DNA of 64,000 nucleotides, from the NCBI GenBank assembly GCA_903813345.2, contig CAIIXF020000001.1:36921366-36985365 (forward strand). Reading direction: 5' to 3'. The position numbers and the translations under genes are program-made. The stretch is from Owenia fusiformis. Its lineage: Eukaryota; Annelida; Polychaeta; Sabellida; Oweniidae. How positions within the stretch are numbered: position 1 is the first letter of the stretch; each line of letters begins with the position of its first letter. The notes under the pieces are model-generated. The model had not been told where the DNA came from. It ran no database searches and was given only the letters and a program-made list of their open reading frames with translations. This document shows, piece after piece, positions 1 through 10,300 of this stretch.

Positions 1-504
1 CTTAAGCTACTCTTCAATGGCCTTGTTCGTCCAATCTTGGAATATGGGAACTCAGTTTGGAGCCCACAGTATAAAAAAGACATTGAAGCCATTGAAAACA
101 TACAGAGGAGAGCAACAAGACTTTTACCAAACCTCAGGCAATTAACATACCCCGAAAGACTAGCCACACTTGACATGACAACATTAGCATTTAGAAGGTT
201 ACGAGGAGACATGATTGAGATGTACAAGATCATGAACAATTTCTACGACATCAACCCCAAGACTATCTTTCCCCAATTGAACAATATAACAAGACAACCA
301 GCAAGAGGACATACAATGTACCTAAAACGACAACACTGTAGACTTAACACGAGGCAGCATTTCTTTTCCAACAGAGTCATATCACCCTGGAACAAACTGC
401 CTGAATATGTTATCCAAGCAAAAAGTGTTGACCAGTTCAAGAACAGGTTGGATGACCATTGGTACAGCCATCCACTGAAATTAGACTGGGAGCATAAGCC
501 TTAA
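1..504 (+). CDS. LINE ORF2, C-terminal part of reverse transcriptase (partial)
   Basis: The frame is open from the first base of the window, so this is the 3' part of a longer ORF cut by the window edge. The TTG at 37 is not a real start. The peptide begins LKLLFNGLVRPILEYGNSVW and continues with IQRRATRLLPNL, LTYPERLATLDM, RRLRGDMIEMYKI and, near the end, NRVISPWNKLP. These blocks are typical of the region after the catalytic palm in CR1/L2/Jockey-clade non-LTR retrotransposons. That protein nicks the target and reverse transcribes the element RNA. The catalytic motif would lie upstream of the window. No stop or frameshift is seen in this part, so the copy may be young. The TAA is at 502-504. 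Confidence 0.85.
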   Translation, partial: LKLLFNGLVRPILEYGNSVWSPQYKKDIEAIENIQRRATRLLPNLRQLTYPERLATLDMTTLAFRRLRGDMIEMYKIMNNFYDINPKTIFPQLNNITRQPARGHTMYLKRQHCRLNTRQHFFSNRVISPWNKLPEYVIQAKSVDQFKNRLDDHWYSHPLKLDWEHKP

Positions 505-660
505 CTGAATATATGCCAAAAATTGACTTGATGTGTATACGAAATACACACACCCATACAGGCAAAAGGCTACATAAGCCTACAAGCCGGTGTTTTTCTT
601 ATCTTATCTTATGTTATCTTTGATGTAAACATAATAAACTCACCTTCATTGATCTTTACA
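505..660 (+). mobile_element. LINE 3' untranslated region and simple tail
   Basis: This follows the reverse transcriptase stop directly. It holds a small hairpin (AGGCTACATAAGCCT, about 568-582) and then a TTATC-rich tail at about 597-621. CR1/L2-type LINEs often end in short simple repeats instead of poly(A). The exact end of the element and any target-site duplication are not clear. Confidence 0.6.
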
Positions 661-926
661 CGCAGTCCTAGTTCATACATTCGTCTACTTCGCAGGATGT
701 TTACTCACAAAAATTAAGTTAAAACTGAAAGAAATATTTTATAACAAGCGCGGCCATCTTGTCTTTTCGCTATAGCGGAAATAAGGCATGCTTTCAAAAT
801 GGAGAACGGGACAACGTCTATTTTAAATGAAAACGTTCAATATCTCATCAACAAGACAAGCCATTACCATTTCAATTCTTGAAATATTAACAGGACGGTT
901 TTTAGAATATTACTTAAAATCATTGG
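661..926 (+). promoter_or_regulatory. Probable promoter and 5' leader of the BTB-kelch gene
   Basis: The stretch is less repetitive than its surroundings. It holds GCGGCCATCTTGTC at 750-763, a reverse-strand match to the YY1 site (AAGATGGCCGC), common near starts of housekeeping genes. A short upstream ATG frame (MENGTTSIL..., from about 799, 26 codons) precedes the proposed start at 927. No TATA box is evident. The promoter role is inferred from position and motif. Confidence 0.4.
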
Positions 927-3900
927 ATGGCGGCTAAAGATTTTACAATAGTTCACGGTGTTCCAGATGGAATTACTTCTAGTCAAGAATTGGCTAGAGA
1001 CTCGAGTAATGGCCGAGAAGCATCAAAATATAAGAGGTTACAGACTTTATAAGCCAATCGTGCAATATGAATATATTTTTCTATATATTATTGCATAATA
1101 ATATTTAGACTTCTTATTTTTTTAAGTTCAAATCATAGGCTAAGGTCGATAGAAATAATTTTTAAATAAAGATGGCATGGTAATCGATCTGTGTTTATCT
1201 ATGTTTCTCATAGAAAAAGATATATACTGGATTCTTTCTGGTGCTGCCATCTTTATATCGGCCCAGAACCTATGGTTCAAATGGTTGCCTTGAGGCAGTT
1301 TAACAGACACTGACTATAGGCTAGGTATCTAGATCTAGCCTATAAGTTATTTTTATGAGGACACACCATTGGTCTGAATCTCATTTGTCCGAGTCCCAAT
1401 GGTCTGAATCTCAATCATCTGAATCCCAATCATCCAAATCCCAATTGTCTGACTGAATGTGATATTTTTGAGGGACCACAAGGAAATACCATGATAGAAA
1501 AACTTTGCTCGATGTCTTAGCTTCAAGTTTCTAAAATCTGCCTTCAATTCTGTTGACCAAATCTAGATGCGAATGACGTTTCTTTATGTGCAGATACATT
1601 TAGGGATACGGTAAACACAAAAATGGGGCTTTTGTACGTGTTGGATAATAACATATCTAATTTTAACATTCAAGTAAATTGTTGAACATAATAATCGCAA
1701 TAGAGACGTTTCGCATGTCGCAACATTTCAAGCATTAGATATCAAAATCCGTAACGCATCGCTATAGAAAATGTGTAATGTATCTCTGACTATCTCAGCT
1801 CATTGAGTATGTGGTATAAAGGGTGTCTATAAAGTACAGTAGAACCTGTGTATCTAAACACCTGGCTAATCCGAACACCTCCCAATCTGAGCATTTTTTT
1901 TGGTCCCATTTTTTCCTCCCATTGACTTCCATGTTAAAAAAACCTTGAAATGTGAACTCCTCTCAATTTGAAGAGTGAACAGTCATATTTGAAAAGACAA
2001 ATGGGATTCGGACCATTGGATTCGAATGATTGGGATTCGGACGATAGGGATTCGGAACATTAGGATTCGAACCAATAGATTCGGACCTATGAGGTGATCC
2101 CATTTGTATATGGCTCATTGACCGTGATCAACATCATGTGCATGTGGTCAGGTGGTGCATTTGTTGAGTTTGTTCATTCTAAATTTAATGTAGTTGCTGA
2201 GCATTTTGAGCCTAACATGACTAAATGTCAGATATGGTATATTTCTCTCAGGTATTCCTCATTGGTAAAAGTTTTTTGTTGTCCTTGTGGCAGTATTAAA
2301 GCGTACCTACACTAGGCCTAGTTTTTTGTTTACTGAAGCCGGAGGACGAACTTTGGCCACCTATACCAAATTTGTAAATAGAGGCCCTATTTTTCCACTA
2401 ATAAGTTGGAGAAGGATTTTTGATGTGGTAAATCCCCTCAACCCCTTTGTTAATCTCATTTCACCTGGCTTCCCTTGATTGTCAGATATACCCCTCGCCA
2501 TGTTATTTGTGCCTGACCCAATTTTTGTAATATTAATTCTGAACCAAATCAACATGTGAATACTTTTGAATTTCTATTGCAGAATAAGGAAAGAAAACAT
2601 GTTTTCCAAACGTATCAAAGAAGAAACTAGTCAAAGGTTATCTGGTGGTGATAAAATTTACGTCAGCTTGGGTTCAGGACCAGGAACTGTTTCAGCCACT
2701 GCTCAGAAAGGTTTCAACAAAATGAGAATTGATGATGTCCTGTGTGATTATACCATCAAAGTGGAAGGAAAACAGTTAAAAGTTCATAAGGCCTTACTTG
2801 CAGCAGTCAGTGATTATTTTAGGTAAAACTGCACATCATATGTCTCCGATAGATCTAATGTTAATTATAAACATGGAGTAATAGGGATCTTAATGAAATA
2901 AAATTTTAGTAAAGTCGGTAATGGCTAAAGGCCCTAAAGGGATAAAGCTCTTGCCTTCATATTAAAACTTTCATGACCATCCTTTTTGGTTTTAAATGTC
3001 CCTGAAATTTTGAATGGCTGGTAATGAGGTCATTCAGTTAAATTAGCTGCTCCTTGTCTAAGTACATTAAGATGTGTGTAGATAAGTTTAGTGGCATCTC
3101 CATCCTCTCTTAATCCCTTGTCAGTGACTTTAAGGATACCGTTCACAAAGATTAAATGTCCTTAATTCAGTAATGTCACAGGTAAAAACAGGTGGAGCTT
3201 TATACATAAAGTACTTGAATTATCTTTGTAGGTCGATGTTTACAGGGGGAATGCTAGAGTCGAAGCAGGACTTTGTTGAACTTAAGGATACTAGTGTTAG
3301 TGGAGTAGAAGCTGTACTAGATTTCATATACACAGGCGAGCTGGCAATCAACATTGAATGTGTCAATGATATATTAGCTACAGCATCTCTAACACAGGTA
3401 CTGTAATAGAAGTTTGTATACCATGTATACTGTATTATAAAAGCGCTATGGTTTGGGTCACATCTCACATTACTTTTCAAATTGTAAATTGTGGAATTTT
3501 GTAAATAAAGCATTCATTTTGTTTCTTGTGTATACATATGAGACATAGGCTTGCCATTTACAGTCCTTGATTTATATGCTGGATTTTAACATTGTAAATG
3601 CAGCATGGTCAATCTCTTGAAAATGGGTCACAAATAGGTTCTATAATCATGAAAATAGTAGGACATCCAAAAGATGTGACCTGAAAGTTTTATATAGAAT
3701 TTACGTTACCGTCCTTTTAGATATTTTTTTCAAATTCTATATTATTAATTTATTTAGAAAAAAAATGTATATACAATAATAATACATGACTAATACTGAC
3801 ACCAAATGGCATATAAAATATATTAACTGATATTCCCCTTGGATTCTCATATCATCTGTTGTTATGAATATTTTATGAAACACTTGTCTTTGAAATTCCT

Positions 3901-5331
3901 AAACTGAAGATGACAAAATTGTATTGTACTTCATTGTTTCAGGTAGAAGATGCCTTGAAGTTATGTGAGCTATTCCTGCAGGATGCGCTAGACCCATATA
4001 ACTGCCTTGAGGTGCTTAATATTGCTGATGTGTACAACTTAGAAGACACCAAGCAACATTGTCAGCAGTATATCACTGGTAACTTTGAACGTATAACACA
4101 TACAGACGAATTTAGTAAAATCACAGTGGAACAACTAGAGCGTATTGTTTGTAGAGAAGATTTAGGGATTGATTCAGAATTGAATCTGTTCTTTAATTTA
4201 ATGCTTTGGATAGCTTATGATCGACGTGAGAGAGAGAAACATGCTACTAGATTACTCAAGCATGTGCGTTTTGGATTGATTTCCCCTGAGGATATTGTTG
4301 ATGAGATACAAGCTCATAGTATTATGAACACTAACTCTGAGTGCCGAAAATTTGTAGATGAAGCACTGAAGTACCACGTGCTTCCTTTGAGACAACCCCT
4401 ATCAAACATGCAATCTATACGTACCCAAGTCCGTGGAGAGCCTGCATTAATTGTGCATGATACAAATGAATCGCCTGAACAACTCAGACTTGTACCAAAA
4501 AACATGCAATGGGAGAAGCTTCCAAACGCTCCTCAGCTCCGTGTGTCAACTGCATCTCTTGCCACTCACAACAACTTTCTTTTTGTATGTGGAGGTAAAA
4601 AGACCCCAACTGCAGACCCCAATAATATACTACGGATGTACAACCCTGCATCTGATAAATGGACAACATTGGCTAACATGAGGGAATGTAGAAGTGGCTT
4701 TCCACTTGTTGAGCTAGATGAGAAATTATATGCTCTTGGTGGGGAAACAGTGGATAGTATATGTACATCGACTGTTGAGCAGTACTGTATTGAAAAATGC
4801 AAGTGGCAGGATGTTAAACCTCTGCCCCAAGGGTTGATATCGCATGCAGCGTGTGCTTGTAAATCAAAGTTGTATGTGAGTGGTGGCTACAACACGTCGA
4901 TACAGCGTCAATCAACCATGTATAGCTACCATCCAGCAATTGATAAATGGGACCATCTCCAGCCTATGATTAAGGTACGCTCACGACATACCATGTGCTC
5001 AAATAATGTTGATGAAGTGTTTGTGATTGATTGCTTAAGTGACCATATTGAGACATACAATGTTAACACAGATCAGTGGACATTACTTGACCGGGTTGAC
5101 CTTGCAGCCCTCCATATATCACTACCAGTGCGTGAATGTAGAATCGTCACAAACAATACTGATGTTTATTTCATCTCGGAACAAGTAGACGATCCAACAG
5201 ACTCTACCAATTTCAAACTGGACTTAAAAAGCATGAGTGTTAGAAAATTCGAAAGATACACAGGTCTCGATTCAAAACCGTTTGGATATTTTTTGACAAT
5301 ACCTCTTAAAGGAGAACCTTTGAAATTGTGA
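927..5331 (+). CDS. Kelch-like protein (BTB-BACK-kelch), probable CUL3 adaptor
   Basis: Proposed coding exons are 927-1036, 2583-2822, 3232-3397 and 3943-5331 (TGA). All junctions are GT/AG and in phase, giving 634 residues. If the weak first exon (donor GTTACA) is wrong, translation starts at ATG 2599 and gives 592 residues. In the 634-residue model the BTB domain covers about 85-195 (DDVLCDYTIKVEGKQLKVHK, then SDYFRSMFTGGM across an intron). The BACK domain follows from DPYNCLEVLNIADVYNLED to YHVLPLRQP. Kelch repeats begin at FLFVCGGK, LYALGGE and LYVSGGYN. KLHL proteins bind CUL3 through BTB-BACK and recruit substrates through the kelch propeller. The last kelch blades lack the Gly-Gly pair (VFVIDCLSDHIETYN), so the propeller is degenerate. 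It resembles the KLHL9/13/26 group; the orthologue is uncertain. Confidence 0.88.
1361..2090. mobile_element. Non-autonomous inverted-repeat element with tandem short repeats in both arms
   Basis: The left arm (about 1361-1456) repeats GGTCTGAATCTCA / GAATCCCAATCAT units. The right arm (about 1998-2087) holds the complementary series GATTCGGACCATTGG / GATTCGGACGATAGG. The arms therefore pair, and each is itself a short tandem array. No coding capacity is seen. It lies in intron 1 of the kelch gene and has a pogo-like fragment inside. Confidence 0.6.
1836..1985 (+). mobile_element. pogo/Tigger-like MITE fragment
   Basis: It starts TACAGTAGAACCTGTGTATC and continues with CTAATCCGAACACCTCCCAAT. 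This matches the end of the copy near 59575 (read in reverse) and the usual CAGTGGAACC start of pogo/Tigger terminal repeats. Only one end is clear here, and the other side runs into the tandem arm of the surrounding element. Confidence 0.5.
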
Positions 5332-5602
5332 TTCAGAATCACGAATGCTCCCCTAGGAAATGGAAGAGCGCAACGCTGTGCACTCTGGGGAACCAATGTA
5401 TTCCATTGATTATCTTTGAGAGTAAAGCTTTTTATGAATCTAACTGTATCTGGCTATCATCATTTTTATGCAGAGGGGCAGCAGTTCATTAGCTTGAGTA
5501 GCGATAATAATTACCCCTTTTGGTCATCATGTTGAGTTTGCAATATAGAATGGAACTATAGTACTTCACACAATAATGTGTTAATCATTCCAATGAATTA
5601 AG
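5332..5602. other. 3' flank of the kelch gene
   Basis: This is probably the 3' UTR of the kelch gene. No AATAAA is seen here; the nearest downstream on the plus strand is at 5911-5916, inside the next element. Nothing else is recognised. Confidence 0.35.
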
Positions 5603-6193
5603 TACAGGGTGACACAAAAATGACACTCACCTTAAGTTGCATAACTTGTTTGTCTATTAACATAGACTTGTCCTTTGGCACATTTAAAGTAGACATAATG
5701 CGAAAGCTCCTCCAAATATTTCAGATGTGTAGCTCAAGTGGGTCAAATTTTATGAGTGTTATAACATTTGCCCTTAAGTCGTCCATTCCTTCGCAGACAC
5801 ACATGGATTCTACACAAAAAATGCCACCATGCTTTTGTAACATAACTTTGTAAATACTAATGATTATGGCTTGTACTTTCAGGGAAATGAAGTCCATTTA
5901 TTAAACACAAAATAAAGTAGTTGTTATTGATAAAATCGTAACTTATTTCCAAAATCATGATACAAAAGCTGGGTGTCATTTTTTGTGTAAGATCCAGTTG
6001 TGCCAGCAAAGGAATAGACAACACATTTTGAAACGCTCATAAATGTGCATCTAGGTGAGCTAGTCATCTGAAACTTCTTGTGGAGATGCAAAATGAAATT
6101 TAAATTTAATGTGTGAAAAAATTCAGAATTCCTTCAGACAAAAAAGTTATGAAACATTCTGTGGGTGGGTGTTAATTTTTGTGTCACGGGATA
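5603..6193. mobile_element. Tc1/mariner-type MITE (about 590 bp)
   Basis: The left end is TA-CAGGGTGACACAAAAATG and the right end, read in reverse, is TA-TCCCGTGACACAAAAATT. Both continue into (C)ACTCACC/(C)ACCCACC. TA at both ends and CAGGGTG-like termini fit a Tc1/mariner-superfamily non-autonomous copy. No transposase is recognisable inside. The AATAAA at 5911-5916 might serve as the poly(A) signal of the upstream kelch gene. Confidence 0.6.
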
Positions 6194-6415
6194 CTTGTAG
6201 AAAAGTCAACCATCCATTCCATTTTTATAGAAAACAAAGGTTGCGACAAAGTATGTTGGTGATGCATATTGCTTGGTAATATGCTTTTTAGAAATACTAG
6301 GTATTGACTTTAAAACTGTCATGAATTTATTTCTTGCACCTTGTCAACTGTGAATACTAACAGTTGTAATGAGGTTAGTTGAATTGCAATATATATGGTT
6401 CATTGTATGGATGAA

Positions 6416-6990
6416 GTTTTTCATGAGATTTTGTCCCAAATAACTGCTTAAAAATAAGACTGGACCAAATAACTTCTTAAAAATAAGACTGTACCAAATA
6501 ACTGCTTAAAAATAAGACTGTACCAAATAACAGTTTAGAAATAAGACTGTACCAAAAAATAACTGCTTAAGAATAAGACTCTGTACCAAATAACTGCTTA
6601 AAAATAAGACTGTACCAAATAACTGCTTAAAAATAAGACTGTACCAAATAACAGTTTAGAAATAAGACGGCACCAAATAACTGCTTAAGAATACAATGTA
6701 AGACTCTGTACCAAATAACTGCTTAAAAATAAGACTCTGCACCAAATAACTGCTTAAAAATAAGACTCTGTACCAAATAACAGTTTAAAAATAAGACTCT
6801 GTACCAAATAACTGCTTAAAAATAACATAATTTGTATTTGTATATCAACATTTGTAAGCTGTTACTTGGTACAGATTCTGAATATTTAAACAGTAATTTG
6901 GTACAAAGGCTGTATATTTTTACAATATTATGGTGCAGTCTTATTATTAAGCAGATATCTGGTTATTTGGTGCAAAATCTCATCAAAAAT
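6416..6990. mobile_element. Inverted-repeat element whose arms are tandem arrays of 29-34 bp
   Basis: From about 6430 to 6833 a unit of 29-34 bp (core CAAATAACTGCTTAAAAATA, then AGACTGTAC) is repeated about 14 times. From about 6855 to 6990 degenerate units in the opposite orientation occur (GTTATTTGGTGC, CAGTCTTATTATTAAGCAG). Outer ends also pair: TCATGAGATTTTG on the left, CAAAATCTCATCA on the right. It is probably a non-autonomous DNA transposon in which one arm expanded. Confidence 0.6.
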
Positions 6991-7335
6991 TGATCAACAA
7001 ATCAATCAAAAGTGTATTCAGAATTCCACTTTCATAATCTAGCAAAGAAATTAACTTTTTCTCTTTAATGAATCTCTACCACGAATTTTGTAGGCTATTT
7101 TGACTTTGGTATAGGCCTATGTAGAATCATTGTGACCTTTATAATAGCACTGCTGACAACCGGCAAGTGAATAATCAACAGAATGAATTGTCAATCTATG
7201 TAATTTTTATCTAATACGATTATCCTATTTGTGCGATTATTAGAATGGAGATGATAAATTAATCTGAAACTGGTGTACATTTATCACTGTTTACCAGGCA
7301 CCAGCATTTGAGAAGGAATAGGTCATTCTAAGGGG
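6991..7335. other. Upstream region of the lectin-kringle gene
   Basis: AT-rich sequence between the repeat element and the first coding exon. It should contain the promoter and 5' leader of the gene that follows. No clear TATA box or other motif was recognised. Confidence 0.3.
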
Positions 7336-10300
7336 ATGCGTGTACGTACTGTCAGAGAATTGAATGTTAAAAGTGCTTAAAGGAATGGGTTCAGATAATT
7401 TCGTTATTAACAAGTCTTACAAAGAATGCAAAAATTGCGCACGACGCAATATCGAATTCAAAGATGTTCCATTTTACGTGAATATTCAATGGTTTCTTTC
7501 TTGGATAAATAAACATGTAACGTTATTTCAATGCTCTCCAGGTCTTTTTACTTCCGTTGGTGCTCCTGGCCTGTGCCGCGTGTAGCATTGACGCCTATGG
7601 AAGCGGCAGTGGAAGCGGAAGCGGTAGCTATGGTGATGATGAGGATAGTGAGGAATCTGGAGAAATTGAAGAATCGGTTGAAGTGATCAACGAAAATGGT
7701 GAATTTTAATGAAGCGTGATAGGAATATGCGTTAGAAGAAAATGAAATTTATCTTTCAACGTTCTAAATAATATGTGCAACTGCATTCTGATAGTCCTAG
7801 CATCTTTCTGTTTCACCTGGGCTGAGAAGAAATGAGATGTCATTGTTTATCATGATGTTCATTGTTAATCATTATGCAAATCGTTCGATTCTACAGCTTT
7901 TTGTTCCAATGGTTGGGAGAGCTTTCGTGGTAAATGCTACTACTTTGGCAGAGCTGATTTAAATTTCACAAAAGCTAGATCATTCTGCCAAGGTGTTGAC
8001 TCCGACCTTGTAGTCATTGGCTCTAGATTGGAAAGCAATTACATTACGAAGAAGGTAACTGAACATAAGCTTGGATGGGCGTGGATTGGCCTAACGGATG
8101 CAGAAACTGAGGGCCAGTGGAAAACTGTTGAAGGAAATCAGCTGAAATTCAAAAGTAAGATTGAAAGTCTGAAATAAGATTGCTTTTTAAACCAGCGTAA
8201 AAAGAACAAATATGACCATAAATGTAGTTTCCCCTCCTTAACTTTTTTTTGTATACCCTGTTCACTTTTTAGTCCCCAATCCTCTAGATTAGGGTAAAAG
8301 ATAAGAATGATATTGAGTTAATTGCAGATTGGCAAGATGGCTCTCCAAGTCAGTGGCGGGGTGATACGACGGATTGTGCACATATCGGTTTTATACCATA
8401 TGTTCCACACGGACGAGGCGTCGACAAGTGGAAAACTATACAATGTTCACAAGATTTGCCATTTATCTGCGAAAAAAGCGGTAACCGTTTAAAATGTTTT
8501 AATTATCTGTTTAAATGACTAAAAAGCGCATTTTCTCTGTTTTAAAAAACTTGTAAAAGTAAAAAAGACCTAAAATCTGTAAAGATTTGGTTAGGAAGGC
8601 TTTGGGAGGCGGTAACCACATACGATTCATCTATATTGATAAAAAGGCCTTATTTAAACCTTTTTCAAATGATATTGACCTCTTCCATCAGAGTAGTTCC
8701 AACACGATAATATTACAAAATAGTGTACATTATCATATCAAGAGAGCTAATAGGCCAGTCCCAATTTCCTATTTTCTAATTGTAAATATATAATCATTAG
8801 GTAATTATTACAATCAGAGGCATTAATTATCTACTACTGAGTATTTATCTGTCATTAATTAGCATCCGAGTTCTCTACACTGTTCCAACAATGTAAGGTA
8901 ACAGGATTAGGGGCGGAGTACATGGGCAACGAGACCAAGACGAAATCCGGCAAGCCATGCCTAGAGTATGTATCAATAAACCAACTTATTTTCTCAATTT
9001 AATTCATGATTAGTTTGATACTTCCCCTTGTTGCCATGATAAAAGTTAAAATTTCATCATCTGTCAATAGTTGTTATATAAGTGAGGTTAGCCATGCGTA
9101 TAATCGAAACGAAAACGTATAACGTATTAACACTTGAAAATGGTTAAAACGGGAAAATGAACGGAAAAGATTTTCCCATGTTTCCTAAATGTACAGTTAT
9201 GTGTGTTTCTTCAAATGTACAAAACGTACATACGATGCCATTGGTAATCCTATAACTGGTTTTCTGATACATATTTTGAACAATCTCGTTTAATAAGATA
9301 TTTGGAGTGCGTGACGTGCATCATTTTCTTCAAAACATATTCAACTGTGAATCGAAACCAAAAATTCCGACATAGTATTAAATAAACATAAGTGTAATCA
9401 TTCCCGTAGACACCTACGTGTAATTTCAAAGTTTCCATTCTAAACATGAAACGTTGAAGCTGAACAGGTACTGAAAAGGTAAAAAAGTATGCTCCTACTA
9501 GATATAGTACACATTCCTTTGATAATCAGATTTAACTTTATTGACTTCAAGTGTCTTTCCGTTCACGTTTACGTTTTGAAAGACCGTGCAAGCTTAACCT
9601 CTCTATTGGCGTACTGTTACGGAGCCATCCAGGGTTGTGGAAGCACTAAAATAATCCGATCCTATTGTGTTGTAATATTTGACAAGGACGATTGCTTTGA
9701 TATCTCGTTGTTACTTTGTTGAAGAAAATCAAATGGTGGAGGTGCATGAGTTACAACTGGTCCATATCTATGAAGATATCTATGATTTGGTAGTTGGCTA
9801 TTTGGTTTTATATGACTCGCTATGGTTTATTACGCATTTTCTTCACATTTTGTACTTTTTAAATTCATCCATGTGGTGATAGTTGGGAGAAAGCTGTTGG
9901 TTCCAATAAGGAATGGCTAAAGGCTGTTGACTGGCCCAAATGCAGAGGATGTAAAGCTGAGAAAGCCGAAACTCCAAAAGCTAAAAACTCCTGTAGAAAT
10001 CCAGATTCAACAGAATTTGGACCGTGGTGTTTCACGGATCTTAAAGGCACAAAAGAAATGTGCGATGTTCCATTCTGCGAAGGCCAAGACGAAAATATCA
10101 GTAAGTTTCGAGTCATTGTAGATAGGAACCAAGGACGTCTATCTCGATAGGCGTCCTTGTAGGAACTATGCAGTGACCAAAAATGCGACCAACGAATGAT
10201 CATAAAAACGTCAGTGACTCAAATTCACAAGTTGTAAAATTTTTAACATTTTTGTAACTAATACGAGCCATCTGATTCTCTATGGCGATAGTAGTCTCCG

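Noticed and set aside
3910-3942. ATG at 3910 as start of the kelch protein
   Set aside because: It lies before a good acceptor (TTGTTTCAG at 3934-3942), and the BTB domain in the upstream exons joins in phase, so this ATG is intronic.
9865-10203. 112-codon minus-strand frame
   Set aside because: It is the antisense of the second kringle exon (9883-10100), which is clearly coding on the plus strand.
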